Origin: Pseudomonadota bacterium
GTDB taxonomy: Bacteria; Pseudomonadota; Gammaproteobacteria; Burkholderiales; Thiobacteraceae
Direction of reading: 5' to 3'
NCBI GenBank assembly: GCA_021812385.1
Contig: JAKANO010000006.1
Span: 62,001 to 126,000, forward strand
DNA: 64,000 nt
The notes below the pieces were generated by a model that saw only the letters and a list, made by a program, of their open reading frames with translations, was not told the DNA's origin and did no database searches. This document shows positions 26,141-36,249 of the stretch, in pieces. Position 1 is the stretch's first letter. The number at the start of each line of letters is the position of its first letter. A program made the position numbers and the translations under genes.

Positions 26141-28123
26141 TTAAAACTCCATGCTTAACGTTGCGAGTGCGCGCGAATCGAATTCGTTTTCGGTGCGGTA
26201 TTCATAATAGGGTTTGAATAAATTTTGCATCACCAACGCAGCCTCGGCGCGGCTCCCATTCAGCTGAAAGTCATACGCCAAGCGTGCATCCACGCGCCGG
26301 TAAGTCTTTAATGGCTTGCCATCGCCGATGACTTCCATCGCCCTTACGTTGTAATAACCCATGCTCGCTTCAAGCGCATTGCCGAAACGATGCGACAGCA
26401 GCAAGCTTATCGTGTTGCTCGGATTCGAGTGCTGCAAGTCTTCCGCGACGGCAGCGTTATAGGCCGAGTCGATTATGGTCTTGGTGTAAGCATGCGCGAA
26501 ATGCAGTTGGGTGGAGCCGGCGCGCCAGCGCACCTGGGTTTGCACGCCGCGCGTCGTCACATTCGCCGCATTGCGAAACACGAAGTATTCAAAGGGCGCG
26601 ATCACCTTGACGGGCGCAATCACGTTATGCACGCGATCCTCGAACAGGCGCACATCCGCGGAAAAACCTTGCTCCGGCACATCGAATATATAGGCCAATT
26701 CGCGCGTGACTATGGATTCGGGAAGCAAGCTGGCGTTGCCGAAAAAACGCGGCACGACCAGTGGCCCAACGGTCGTATTCGCCGTCACGCTGTAGCTGCC
26801 AATGTCTTCGAGCACGGTCTGCGTGCGCAGGGCGCGCGACACCCCGGCGCGCAGCGTATGCCGCGGGGCCAGGTGGTAGCTGAGCGCCAGGCGCGGTGAC
26901 AGGGCGGTGCCGTTGATATCGTTGTGCTCCCACGCCGCGCCGGCATTGACGATCAGATCCGCGACGGGACGCCATTCTGCATTCAGGAACAACCGCTGCA
27001 ATTGCGTGTCCTGGGTCGAATCATTGCCCAGATAAAGCGGCGCGTGTATCCGATCCAGGCGGCTGCTCAAGCCCCAAGCCAGGCGTAATGCGGGGGTTAG
27101 GCGTTGGTTGCGCTGGAACTCGAGGTCGAAGCGCTCGGCGTCAAGATCGGTGCGGATCACCGTCGGCAATATTTGAAATGGGCCTTCGGTAAAAGCTGGC
27201 GTGGTAAACACTTCATGGTTGAGATTGTAGGTGTGATAGAACTGCACGGACATTTCGTCGTCCGCCCCGCTGACCTGGCGCCAAACCATTTGCTGATAGC
27301 TGCTTTGCGCGTGTTGATCGCGCGGACCATCATCATTGCTGCCAAAATAGCCTTCGCCAAACAGCGCGCCGGTATAGCCGAATTGAAACTCCAGAGATTT
27401 ATTGTTATCGATACGTAAATCACCGCGGCCCGAAATCGAATTTGTGCGCTGGCTGTCGTTGCGCAGCTCGAAGCCGTTATCCTGCTTGTGGCTCAAGGTG
27501 ACCCGATAATCCAAGTCGCCATACTTGCCGGCATGCCGCACCAGGCCGTCCGCCAAGCCCGGATCGCCGACGCGCGTGGCAATCAGCGTCCCTTGATCCT
27601 GCGCCGGGTGCCGGGTAATGATATTGATCACGCCGAGAAAAGAATTGGCACCATAAGTGGCGGCGTTCGGACCGCGCGACACTTCGATGCGCTCGATATC
27701 CTCCAAGGCGAGCGGCAAAGCCGACCACGGCACCAGTCCAAACATCGGCGTGTAAACCGATTTGCCATCGAGCAGCACTTGCACGCGTCCAAAGAAGCGG
27801 TTGTTCAGGCCGCCGCTTACCAGCTGCTCATTGCCGGTAAAAAGCCCAACATAAAATCCCGGCACCAAGCGGAAAACATCCGCCAAATCGCGGAACCCAG
27901 AGGTGCGAATCATGTCCCGGTCGATCACGGTCACGGCTGCCGGCGCTTCCGAAACCGGTTGCACCAGACGCGAAACCGTCAAGACCATCGGCACTTCACC
28001 GAGAAAATCTTGCTCGGACAAGGGTGGAGTCACGGGTTCTGCCGCGCTGGCGCCGGTCACATAAAGAAATCCGAAGATACCAATCCGTACGCGCCAGCGC
28101 GCTAGGTTGATCGAAGCTTTCAT
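26141..28123 (-). CDS. TonB-dependent outer-membrane receptor
   Basis: Ligand-gated outer-membrane transporter of 660 residues. I start at ATG 28123 (MKASINLARW), preceded by AGGGGAG at a 6-bp spacing and followed by a signal peptide ending ASAAE. The plug domain is clear (AAVTVIDRDMIRTSGFRDL; RIEVSRGPNAATYGANSFLG; VINIITRHP), followed by an approximately 22-strand barrel ending TLSMEF. Substrate is unknown; the plug resembles the cobalamin/iron-siderophore group only in general terms. It leads a three-gene unit with the binding protein and GGDEF/EAL protein. Confidence 0.9.
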   Translation of the reverse strand: MKASINLARWRVRIGIFGFLYVTGASAAEPVTPPLSEQDFLGEVPMVLTVSRLVQPVSEAPAAVTVIDRDMIRTSGFRDLADVFRLVPGFYVGLFTGNEQLVSGGLNNRFFGRVQVLLDGKSVYTPMFGLVPWSALPLALEDIERIEVSRGPNAATYGANSFLGVINIITRHPAQDQGTLIATRVGDPGLADGLVRHAGKYGDLDYRVTLSHKQDNGFELRNDSQRTNSISGRGDLRIDNNKSLEFQFGYTGALFGEGYFGSNDDGPRDQHAQSSYQQMVWRQVSGADDEMSVQFYHTYNLNHEVFTTPAFTEGPFQILPTVIRTDLDAERFDLEFQRNQRLTPALRLAWGLSSRLDRIHAPLYLGNDSTQDTQLQRLFLNAEWRPVADLIVNAGAAWEHNDINGTALSPRLALSYHLAPRHTLRAGVSRALRTQTVLEDIGSYSVTANTTVGPLVVPRFFGNASLLPESIVTRELAYIFDVPEQGFSADVRLFEDRVHNVIAPVKVIAPFEYFVFRNAANVTTRGVQTQVRWRAGSTQLHFAHAYTKTIIDSAYNAAVAEDLQHSNPSNTISLLLSHRFGNALEASMGYYNVRAMEVIGDGKPLKTYRRVDARLAYDFQLNGSRAEAALVMQNLFKPYYEYRTENEFDSRALATLSMEF

Positions 28124-28205
28124 TGCAACTCCCCTACTTCTCCACCGACGATGCCCAACAGGCAAGGTGGATGTTTTTTATTTAAAAAAACGTAATGCCT
28201 TAGCC

Positions 28206-28904
28206 TCACTCCAATTTATTCCAAACACACGCACCTTTACTCGCTTTATCGATATCCCCCAACAATGCTGCATGCGCTGCCAGCTCTTCCGCACTGGCGT
28301 ACAACACGTGCAACGGCAAGGAAGGCGTCAGCGACGCCTCCGTCGTGATGCTTTGTGCTGCCGGCGCCATCTCGATCATCAAGCTTTCTTGCCCGCGCGT
28401 CATGGCGAGGTACACTTCCGCCAACAGCTCGGCATCCAATAATGCGCCATGCAGAGTGCGATTGGAGTTGTCGACTTCATAGCGCCGACACAAAGCATCC
28501 AAATTATTTTTCTGGCCGGGATGCAGTTCTTTGGCAAGCTTCAAGGTATCGACGACGCCGGCACAATAGGTTTCAACCGGTTCCAAACTGAGCAGCGCCA
28601 ATTCGTGATTGAGAAATCCGACGTCGAAAGGCGCGTTATGAATCACCAACTCGCCGCCGGCAACGAAAGTCAAAAACTCCTGCGACACCTCGGAGAACTT
28701 GGGCTTATCTTGCAGGAACTCCAGGCTGATGCCGTGAACTTGCTGTGCGCCGCTATCGATCTCGCGTTCCGGATTGAGATAGCAGTGATAGTGATTGCCC
28801 GTAAGACGCCGGTTGATCATCTCCACCGCCGCTACTTCGATGATGCGATGGCCCAGTGCCGGACTCAGGCCGGTGGTTTCGGTATCCAGTATAATTTGTC
28901 GCAT
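28206..28904 (-). CDS. dnaQ: DNA polymerase III epsilon subunit (3'-5' proofreading exonuclease)
   Basis: Proofreading subunit of the replicative polymerase, 232 residues. Exonuclease motifs are intact: Exo I DTETTG near residue 7, Exo II HNAPFDVGFL, and Exo III-epsilon HGALLDA with the catalytic His and Asp. The C-terminal tail that binds the alpha subunit is present but short. It lies 34 bp after rnhA, the widespread rnhA/dnaQ pairing, here co-directional. Confidence 0.95.
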   Translation of the reverse strand: MRQIILDTETTGLSPALGHRIIEVAAVEMINRRLTGNHYHCYLNPEREIDSGAQQVHGISLEFLQDKPKFSEVSQEFLTFVAGGELVIHNAPFDVGFLNHELALLSLEPVETYCAGVVDTLKLAKELHPGQKNNLDALCRRYEVDNSNRTLHGALLDAELLAEVYLAMTRGQESLMIEMAPAAQSITTEASLTPSLPLHVLYASAEELAAHAALLGDIDKASKGACVWNKLE

Positions 28905-28938
28905 TGAATTTCCATGAAATTGCTTCTATCGTTTTTAA

Positions 28939-29388
28939 CTAGGTTCCAGCTTGATTGCTACATCCCTGGTTCGCCAGGAGATCGGCACGCTCGTTACCCT
29001 CATGGCCAGTATGTCCCCTGACCCATAGCCATTCAATATCGTGTTGCGCCGCGAGCTGGTCTAATTGCAGCCACAGATCGACATTTTTGACCGGTTTTTT
29101 ATCCGCCGTTTTCCAGCCGCGCCGTTTCCAGCCGTCGATCCATTCGCTGATCCCCTTCTGTACATATTGCGAATCGGTATGCAGTTTCACCTTGCTGCGG
29201 CGCTTGAGCGCTTCCAGCGCGCGAATCACCGCGGTCAACTCCATGCGGTTATTGGTGGTGAGCGGCTCGCCGCCGCATAGCTCCTTCTCCTTCGATCCCA
29301 ATCGCAACAACGCACCCCAACCACCCGGGCCAGGATTGCCTTTGCAAGCGCCATCGGTGAAGATTTCGATTACTTCAGACAAGCTCAT
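28939..29388 (-). CDS. rnhA: Ribonuclease HI
   Basis: Cleaves RNA in RNA-DNA hybrids. All four catalytic acidic residues are seen: Asp in [12 protein letters not shown], Glu in NRMELTAV, Asp in LHTDSQYV, Asp in NERADLLA. At 149 residues it matches E. coli RNase HI closely, including the basic-protrusion region ([17 protein letters not shown]). Its start overlaps the end of the methyltransferase gene by 14 bp. Confidence 0.96.
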   Translation of the reverse strand: MSLSEVIEIFTDGACKGNPGPGGWGALLRLGSKEKELCGGEPLTTNNRMELTAVIRALEALKRRSKVKLHTDSQYVQKGISEWIDGWKRRGWKTADKKPVKNVDLWLQLDQLAAQHDIEWLWVRGHTGHEGNERADLLANQGCSNQAGT

Positions 29389-30151
29389 TCTCCTGCTGAT
29401 CGCGGTTTTGTTTGGCGCCCTTTTGCGTTACCGGCGCGATACCGCGTTGCGCTGCCATGCGCTCACTCCAAGAAGGCAAAATGACGCGCATGCTATGCAC
29501 CCGCTTCTTGGCGAGCAAGCTATAAATCCCGCCGCCCAGCGGCCACCAGCGGTCTCCGGCAGCTTCCATAAACTGAAAACGTGCTAACCATTTTTCACTT
29601 TGCATCGGCGGCACATAACAAGCCAGCTTGCCTGCCACCACTTCAAACCCCAGCAATGCCAGCCAATCTTTAAGGCGCGGCAAGCTAATAAATCGACCAC
29701 GCCACGGATACTCGTCGCTGCGGCGCCGTATGGCATGACATGCACCCCAAAGGCTCAATGGGTTAAACCCCGTGATCAATACATGTCCCTCCGGTATCAA
29801 CACCCGTTCCACTTCGCGTAAAATCTGATGCGGCGCGGAGGAAAACTCAAGCACATGCGGCATAAGGGCCAGATCGATGCTCTGACTTTCGATCGCCAAG
29901 GAATCAAAATCGGTGCGCAAGCGCGCCGGCGCATAAGGGCCCAGGGAGATATGCGTGGTGATGCGGCTGGCACGCAACAGATCGTATTGCGACAAACCGA
30001 ATTGCAGGGCATTAAAGCCAAAGATATCGCTGACCGCCGCATCGATATAAGCTTGCTCGCGCTCCAGCACATAACGGCCCAGCGTCGTGTCATACCAGGG
30101 CCGCGCATCGCGCCGACGCTCGACGCGCGGCGCCTCATTCAAATTTGACAA
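29375..30151 (-). CDS. Class I SAM-dependent methyltransferase
   Basis: A methyltransferase-like protein of about 258 residues, conserved beside rnhA/gloB in betaproteobacteria; the substrate is not known. The motif II/III region is seen as [12 protein letters not shown], followed by [24 protein letters not shown]; motif I is weak, so the glycine-rich SAM loop is not obvious. The start is a TTG. The frame opens at TTG 30169, but GGAGAGG lies 6 bp before a second TTG at 30151, so I favour that one. It is divergent from gloB with only about 28 bp between start codons. Confidence 0.75.
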   Translation of the reverse strand: MSNLNEAPRVERRRDARPWYDTTLGRYVLEREQAYIDAAVSDIFGFNALQFGLSQYDLLRASRITTHISLGPYAPARLRTDFDSLAIESQSIDLALMPHVLEFSSAPHQILREVERVLIPEGHVLITGFNPLSLWGACHAIRRRSDEYPWRGRFISLPRLKDWLALLGFEVVAGKLACYVPPMQSEKWLARFQFMEAAGDRWWPLGGGIYSLLAKKRVHSMRVILPSWSERMAAQRGIAPVTQKGAKQNRDQQENELV

Positions 30152-30179
30152 GTCGAGCCTCTCCGCCAACTATATGCAT

Positions 30180-30947
30180 ATGATCCAAGTCATCCCCATT
30201 CCGGCATTCGAAGACAACTATCTGTGGCTGCTGGTGCACGGCGCCTACGCCGCCGTGGTCGACCCCGGCGATGCGCAGCCGGTATTGCATTATTTGCAGC
30301 AGCATAAACTCACGCTCTGCGCCATCCTCTGCACCCATCATCATGGCGACCATGTCGGCGGCAACCGCGAATTGCTAGCCCATTACCCAGTCCCCGTGTA
30401 TGGCCCGGCACATGAAACGATTCCGGGGCGCACGCATGCGGTGGTCGAAGGCGATTGCGTGCAACTGCCCAAACTGGAATTGGAATTAAGCGTCATCGAC
30501 GTGCCTGGCCACACCGCTGGACACGTGGCCTATTATGGCGCAGAAAGCCTATTTTGTGGCGACACCCTGTTTGCTTGCGGCTGCGGCAGGCTGTTCGAAG
30601 GCACGCCGCAGGTTATGTACCAATCGCTATCCAAAATTGCGCGGCTTCCCGACGCAACGCAAGTTTACTGCGCCCACGAATACACCTTGGATAACATTCG
30701 TTTCGCCAAGGTCGTCGAACCCGCAAACCCGGATTTATTGGAACGTGAAGCACGCGACCGCAACAGCCGCGCAAACCACCAGCCCACCGTACCGTCCTTT
30801 TTGGGTTTGGAAAAACGCACCAATCCGTTTCTGCGCAGCCAGGTTCCGACAGTGATCCAGGCCGCTCAAACCTATGCGGGTCGAGCGCTCACTGAGCCGT
30901 GGCAAGTGTTCGCCACTGTGCGTGCCTGGAAGGATGCCCTGGATTGA
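30180..30947 (+). CDS. gloB: Hydroxyacylglutathione hydrolase (glyoxalase II)
   Basis: Hydrolyses S-lactoylglutathione to lactate and glutathione, the second step of methylglyoxal detoxification. The 255-residue protein carries the binuclear metal motif THHHGDHVGG, the further ligands in HTAGHVAY and FCGDTLF, and CAHEYTL. The C-terminal glutathione-binding segment is RDRNSRANHQPTVPS. I start at ATG 30180 (MIQVIPIPAFEDNYLW), the usual GloB N-terminus; another in-frame ATG sits at 30174. It is divergent from the methyltransferase. Confidence 0.95.
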   Translation: MIQVIPIPAFEDNYLWLLVHGAYAAVVDPGDAQPVLHYLQQHKLTLCAILCTHHHGDHVGGNRELLAHYPVPVYGPAHETIPGRTHAVVEGDCVQLPKLELELSVIDVPGHTAGHVAYYGAESLFCGDTLFACGCGRLFEGTPQVMYQSLSKIARLPDATQVYCAHEYTLDNIRFAKVVEPANPDLLEREARDRNSRANHQPTVPSFLGLEKRTNPFLRSQVPTVIQAAQTYAGRALTEPWQVFATVRAWKDALD

Positions 30948-31031
30948 CGCCCCGCATAATAAACCCTTGACGCGTAAGGCCTTACACCTTTACTATCGCA
31001 GCAGATCGCCAACACAAAAGATTAAAATTTG

Positions 31032-32789
31032 ATGCTTTGCAACCGCACCAAACTGACGATTGCGCTACTGATCGCATGTATTTATAGCTCTGGCGCATGG
31101 GCCGAAGAAAACCTAACCACGGCCACGGATCCGGTCAGCGATGCTGTCGACGACACATCGAATCAAACCAGCACCTCGATTTTAAGCCTCGCCGACGATT
31201 TAACGCCGCCGTTGATTTCCACGACGGCACCGGATTTGCTCACGGTTTTAGCACCACCTAGCGATGCCGCAAACGATGTCGATAGCAGCGCGCCCGAACA
31301 AACCTCGATCATCAGCATCGAATCCGCTCCAAAAGATTCCACCCCGCTGCTCAAAGCCGCCGATAGTCTCGGCAATCCACAGCAAGACTTATGGGCGCGC
31401 ATCCGCGTCGGATTCGCGCTGCATGACCTCGACAGCAATTTGGTGCAGGAAAACGTCAATTGGTATGTCAACCGGCCTGAATATCTCGCACGCATGTTGG
31501 AACGCAGCAAACGCTACCTGTTCTATATCGTCGAGGCCGTCGAACAGCGCGGCATGCCGACCGAAGTTGCCTTGTTGCCCATGATTGAAAGCGCTTTCAA
31601 TCCAAAAGCCTACTCGCGTTCGCATGCAGCAGGACTATGGCAATTTATTCCTTCTACGGGTCGCACCTATGGTTTGCAGCAAAACTGGTGGGTGGATAAT
31701 CGGCGCGATGTGATCTCTGCAACCAATGCCGCCCTCGACTACCTGCAAAAACTGCACGATATGTTCGACAGCTGGGAGTTGGCGCTGGCAGCGTATAACT
31801 GGGGCGAAGGCTCGGTGATGCGCGCCATCTCGAAGAATCAGGCCAAGGGCTTGCCCACGGATTATCTCAGCCTGCACATGCCCAGGGAAACGCAGCAATA
31901 TGTGCCGCGCCTCATCGCCATCAAAAACCTGATTCAACACCCGCAAGATTATGGTGTCGATCTCGGTGTCGTACCGAACACGCCCTACTTCGCGCAAATC
32001 ACCTTGACGCAGCATATGGACGTCGCGCTCGCCGCCAAACTCGCCGACACCACGCTGGAAGAGTTTACTGCGCTTAATCCGAATTACACCCGCCCGGTGA
32101 TTCAGGCGCGCCAACCGGCCACCTTATTGTTGCCCGTGGATAAAGCCGAGGTGTTTGCAGCCAATCTGGAAAACTACAGCAAGCCCTTGGTCTCCTGGCA
32201 GCCTTACCATGCCAAGCGCGGCGAGAAACTCGACGCCATTGCCAGCCGCCATGGCATCAGCACCGCACGTTTAAAAGAAGCAAATGGTCTGCAGCTCAAG
32301 CGCGGGCGCCTGCTGGGTAATCAAGTGTTGCTGGTGCCTGGAACCGGCAGTGCAAAACTGGAAAGCGCATCCTTCAGCGAAATCAAAACCGCGCCAGAAG
32401 CCAGCGGCGGCATTTACACCGTTCGCAAGGGCGATACCCTGCTCTCCATCGCCAAACACCATGGCGTTAAAGCGGCGCAACTCAAGGCTTGGAATCATCT
32501 CCGCAGCAATCGCCTGGCGCGCAACCAAAAGCTGTATCTTGCGCCGGTTGAAAAAGCCGAGTCGAAACCAACACGTGTGGCGCGGACCCTTGCGCCCGTA
32601 AAAGTAGCGCGCCAAAAGTCCGCATCGAAGCACAAGCGCTACACGGTGCGCCGCGGCGATACGCTGTACTCCATCGCCCAACGCTTTGATGTCGATCTCG
32701 ACGACTTGCGGCGCTGGAACAAACTCTCCACCAAATCGCGCATTCACCCGGGTGACAAAGTCACCATCGTCCTCGCTAAGAACGGTTAG
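31032..32789 (+). CDS. mltD: Membrane-bound lytic transglycosylase D with LysM repeats
   Basis: Periplasmic enzyme that cleaves peptidoglycan glycan strands to 1,6-anhydromuropeptides. The 585-residue protein has a signal peptide (cleavage near AWA-EENL; no lipobox Cys), a variable low-complexity N-terminal region to about residue 115, then the SLT catalytic domain with LLPMIESAFNPKAYS (catalytic Glu near 184), AAGLWQFIPSTGR and YNWGEG. Three LysM-type units follow, the first degenerate (RGEKLDAIASRHG) and two canonical (RKGDTLLSIAKHHG; RRGDTLYSIAQRF). The ATG at 31032 follows an in-frame TTG at 31029. The gene is co-directional with gloB. Confidence 0.93.
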   Translation: MLCNRTKLTIALLIACIYSSGAWAEENLTTATDPVSDAVDDTSNQTSTSILSLADDLTPPLISTTAPDLLTVLAPPSDAANDVDSSAPEQTSIISIESAPKDSTPLLKAADSLGNPQQDLWARIRVGFALHDLDSNLVQENVNWYVNRPEYLARMLERSKRYLFYIVEAVEQRGMPTEVALLPMIESAFNPKAYSRSHAAGLWQFIPSTGRTYGLQQNWWVDNRRDVISATNAALDYLQKLHDMFDSWELALAAYNWGEGSVMRAISKNQAKGLPTDYLSLHMPRETQQYVPRLIAIKNLIQHPQDYGVDLGVVPNTPYFAQITLTQHMDVALAAKLADTTLEEFTALNPNYTRPVIQARQPATLLLPVDKAEVFAANLENYSKPLVSWQPYHAKRGEKLDAIASRHGISTARLKEANGLQLKRGRLLGNQVLLVPGTGSAKLESASFSEIKTAPEASGGIYTVRKGDTLLSIAKHHGVKAAQLKAWNHLRSNRLARNQKLYLAPVEKAESKPTRVARTLAPVKVARQKSASKHKRYTVRRGDTLYSIAQRFDVDLDDLRRWNKLSTKSRIHPGDKVTIVLAKNG

Positions 32790-32822
32790 TCTCAGCCCTT
32801 TTTCTCCAAATTTTTCGCCACA

Positions 32823-34835
32823 CTACACACTGCTTGAATAGAGATGGCAGTGCGCTGTATGACCTGCATCGAACACGCTGATCCCTGGGTATTGTTGCGC
32901 GCATTGCGGCATTGCCTGCGGGCAGCGCGGGTGGAAGTGGCAACCGCTGGGAGGTTGTGCCGGCGAAGGCATCTCGCCTTGCAAGCGGATGATTTCGCGC
33001 CCTGAGTTACGCTCTATCATGGGCACTGCCGATAGCAAGGCCTGCGTGTAGGGGTGCTTGGGGGTGGTTAATACGCTCACCACAGGGCCGGATTCAACGA
33101 TGCGTCCGAGGTACATCACGGCAACTTCATGCGCCAGGTATTCCACGACGGAGATGTTGTGCGTGATGAATAAATAGGAAAGCTGATGCGTTGCCTGCAG
33201 CTTGCGTAATAAATTGAGAATCTGCGCTTGTACCGAAACATCCAGCGCGCTGGTCGGCTCATCGCAAACGATGAGTTGCGGTTTAACCGCCAAGGCGCGT
33301 GCAATGGCAATGCGCTGGCGTTGGCCGCCGGAAAACTCGTGCGGGTAGCGCAATTTGCTCTCTGGACTAAGACCAACTTCGTTTAATAAGGTATCGATGC
33401 GATCTTGGCGCGCGCCATCTTTTAAACCCAACACCCGCATCCCCTCTTCCAAAATTTCCATCACCGTCATGCGCGGATCGAGAGAAGAAAAAGGGTCCTG
33501 GAAAATGATCTGAAATTTGCCGCGCCGCATGCGCAGCGCTTGCGGCGACAAGCGCGTTAGCTCTTCACCGGCAAATTGCACGCTGCCGGTGCTGACGGGA
33601 ATCAGTTGCAGGAGTCCCTTGCCAACCGTCGTTTTTCCACATCCCGATTCGCCCACCAAGGCCAGCGTCCGCCCCGGGGCGATGCTGAGCGACACGCCAT
33701 CGACCGCTTTGACGCTGCCCACCCTGCGCTGCCAAAATCCTTTGCGAATCGGAAAGTGAACCTTCAAATCGTTCACTTGCAACAACGGTTCCGTCTCGGC
33801 AATAGCATGACTTGGGGTTTGTGGCTGTGCCGCCGCCACGCCCAAGTCCACCGCGTTTTGTCCCGTCCTAGCGGCATCGTACAAATGGCAACGCACACCA
33901 CTGCCGCCTGCTCCAGAGATCCAGCGCGGCACCTGCGTATGGCACACCTCCCAGGCTTGATCGCAGCGCGCGGCGAAACGGCAAGCGCTAAACACCTGAT
34001 CCAATCTTGGAACATTGCCGCTGATGACAGCCAGGGTTTCGCCGCGTTTGCTACTGCGTGGTAATGAATCAAAAAGTTTTTGCGAATAGGGGTGGCGTGG
34101 ACGTTTAAAAAATTCGTCGCGCGTCGCCAGTTCCACGATTTCGCCGGCATACATGACCGCAACCCGCTGCGCCACTTCAGAGACCACGCCCAAATCATGC
34201 GTGATGAACAGCATGCCCATGCCGTTTTTGGTTTGCAGATTCCTTAAAAGGCTCAGGACTTGCGCTTGAATCGTCACGTCGAGCGCGGTGGTCGGTTCAT
34301 CGGCGATCAGCAAATCCGGCTCGCACGCCAGCGCCATTGCGATCATGATGCGTTGCTTCATGCCGCCTGAAAGTTGATGCGGATAACTCGCAAGTACACG
34401 CCCTGGATCGGGAATGCCAACCGAATCCAGCAAGCTCAGTTGGCGTTGTTGCAATGCAGCATTCGCCAGGTGTTGGTGCGTAATCAATACTTCACTAATT
34501 TGGCGCGATACGCTCAGGACCGGATTCAAGCTGGTCATGGGCTCTTGGAAAATCATCGCCAAGCGCGCCCCGCGCACACCGCGCATCGCAAGCTCAGGCA
34601 AGCTGACGAGATCCTCGCCATCCAAACGCACGCTGCCCGAAACCAACTGCCCACCGGTTGGCAGTAGGCGCAGCAGCGATAAAGCGGTCATAGATTTGCC
34701 GCAACCCGATTCACCGAGCAAGGCGAAGGTTTCACCGCGCGCAATGTGAAAGCTCACGCCATCCACCGCACGCACCTTGCGGGCTCCCGATTGAATCAGG
34801 GTGGATAAATTTTCGACTTCGAGCAAATGCGCCAT
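32823..34835 (-). CDS. yejF: Peptide ABC transporter, fused double ATPase (YejF-like)
   Basis: Supplies both nucleotide-binding domains for an oligopeptide importer in one 670-residue chain. Each half has a Walker A GESGCGKS, an ABC signature (LSGGMKQRI in the first, FSGGQRQRI in the second), a Walker B with ADEPT/CDEPT, and the C-terminal oligopeptide-type Cys-rich motif ([28 protein letters not shown]). I start at ATG 34835 ([10 protein letters not shown]); the longer frame reads through the preceding gene. It is 7 bp downstream of the second permease. The order SBP, YejB, YejE, YejF matches yejABEF. Confidence 0.88.
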   Translation of the reverse strand: MAHLLEVENLSTLIQSGARKVRAVDGVSFHIARGETFALLGESGCGKSMTALSLLRLLPTGGQLVSGSVRLDGEDLVSLPELAMRGVRGARLAMIFQEPMTSLNPVLSVSRQISEVLITHQHLANAALQQRQLSLLDSVGIPDPGRVLASYPHQLSGGMKQRIMIAMALACEPDLLIADEPTTALDVTIQAQVLSLLRNLQTKNGMGMLFITHDLGVVSEVAQRVAVMYAGEIVELATRDEFFKRPRHPYSQKLFDSLPRSSKRGETLAVISGNVPRLDQVFSACRFAARCDQAWEVCHTQVPRWISGAGGSGVRCHLYDAARTGQNAVDLGVAAAQPQTPSHAIAETEPLLQVNDLKVHFPIRKGFWQRRVGSVKAVDGVSLSIAPGRTLALVGESGCGKTTVGKGLLQLIPVSTGSVQFAGEELTRLSPQALRMRRGKFQIIFQDPFSSLDPRMTVMEILEEGMRVLGLKDGARQDRIDTLLNEVGLSPESKLRYPHEFSGGQRQRIAIARALAVKPQLIVCDEPTSALDVSVQAQILNLLRKLQATHQLSYLFITHNISVVEYLAHEVAVMYLGRIVESGPVVSVLTTPKHPYTQALLSAVPMIERNSGREIIRLQGEMPSPAQPPSGCHFHPRCPQAMPQCAQQYPGISVFDAGHTAHCHLYSSSV

Positions 34836-34842
34836 GGCTGTT

Positions 34843-36249
34843 CTATTGCACCCTGGGATCAAAGGCGTCGCGTACGGCGTCGGCAAACAGATTCGCCGCC
34901 AGCACCAAGACGAACATGAATACAAAGGCGGCCGCAAGCGGCCACCACACCATGGGCTCGCGCGCCAATTCCAAGCGCGCGCTGTTGATCATATTGCCCC
35001 AGCTATTCATGGAAGGATCGACACCCACGCCGACATAGGCCAGCACCGCTTCCGCCAGCACCAGCGAACTGAATTCGAGCGTGATGGTAATCAACACGAT
35101 ATGCATGACATTGGGCACGATATGCCGCGTCATGATTTTCCAATGGCTTGCACCCAGGGCATGCGCGGCTTGCACGTAATCGAATTCGCGCAATTTCAGG
35201 GTTTCGGCACGCAATAGGCGGCACAGCCCGGTCCAACTGGTGACGCCCAGAATCAGGCACAAAAATAGCAAGCGCACATCGGCGCGTTCGACAACGGAAT
35301 TGAAAGAATCCTTGTTTAAGTCCATATAGACTTGCAGCATCAGCACCGCGGCGGCAATTAACAGTACGCTCGGAATCGAATTAAGGACGGTGTAAATGTA
35401 CTGAATAACATCATCTACCCAGCCTTTGAAATAGCCCGCCATAATGCCGAACAATAGCGCAAACGGCAGCATCACCAGCGTAGTCAGGATGCCGATGATC
35501 AAGCCCGTACGAATGCTTTTGAGCGCTAAATAAAGCACATCGAGGCCGACTTTATCCGTGCCGAATAAGTGATAGCGTGGTGCGATTTGCCAAGCAATTG
35601 CGCTCAACCATAAGACCATGCCTATGGTGAGCAGCAGCGTGCGCCAGGGTAGCTCGGTGTCGCCACGCCACAATCGCCGCGCCATCTGCGAGAAATCAAT
35701 CCGGGCATGTGACGCTAAAGCGGCATTCAAAACCAAGCAAAGCAAGACCCAAATCACAGCGCCCCATAACGAGCCTTTGATGAAGAGCCGCCATTGGTCG
35801 CGCGTGCTGTGTTCGATGTCTTTGCCTAAATGACTGCCGGCGTACTTTAATCGCGGGAACAAGCGCGCCACGCGACCATCGGGCTGCTCCACGCTTTCCA
35901 TCGCAAACAAATTAACCGCCAACGGCGCGGAATAGGTCTTCTCCACATGGTTGCGCAGCGGCGTTGCCATGCGGTCGAATAGGCTGATAATTTCCGCGCT
36001 ATAGACGGTCTTTTCACCATTGTTTTGCTGCGGCAGGGCTTCCCGAAAATGTATCGAATCGAGCAATCCGATCGTAACGAACACCAGCAGAATGACGCTG
36101 GAAGCGATAGCGGTTGGACTGCGCATCACTTTGCGCCAAGGCGCGAGCAGATGCGGCTTGCTACGCGTATAAGCGATATAAACAGCAATAATCAGCAGCA
36201 AGGCGTAAATCAGCCAGTCGGTCCACAGCGGCGTGAATTGCGGCATCAT
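34843..36249 (-). CDS. yejE: Peptide ABC transporter permease, extended YejE/OppC type
   Basis: Inner-membrane permease of the binding-protein-dependent peptide importer. The C-terminal 250 residues carry the standard DppC/OppC fold with the EAA-type loop (YVQAAHALGASHWKIMTRHIVPN) and ending FADAVRDAFDPRVQ. At 468 residues it is over 100 longer than typical OppC/YejE (roughly 300-345). The extra length is an insert between the first helices, with at least two additional hydrophobic segments (SLWGAVIWVLLCLVLNAAL; TLLLTIGMVLWLSAIAW). It overlaps the YejB-like gene by 4 bp. Confidence 0.85.
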   Translation of the reverse strand: MMPQFTPLWTDWLIYALLLIIAVYIAYTRSKPHLLAPWRKVMRSPTAIASSVILLVFVTIGLLDSIHFREALPQQNNGEKTVYSAEIISLFDRMATPLRNHVEKTYSAPLAVNLFAMESVEQPDGRVARLFPRLKYAGSHLGKDIEHSTRDQWRLFIKGSLWGAVIWVLLCLVLNAALASHARIDFSQMARRLWRGDTELPWRTLLLTIGMVLWLSAIAWQIAPRYHLFGTDKVGLDVLYLALKSIRTGLIIGILTTLVMLPFALLFGIMAGYFKGWVDDVIQYIYTVLNSIPSVLLIAAAVLMLQVYMDLNKDSFNSVVERADVRLLFLCLILGVTSWTGLCRLLRAETLKLREFDYVQAAHALGASHWKIMTRHIVPNVMHIVLITITLEFSSLVLAEAVLAYVGVGVDPSMNSWGNMINSARLELAREPMVWWPLAAAFVFMFVLVLAANLFADAVRDAFDPRVQ

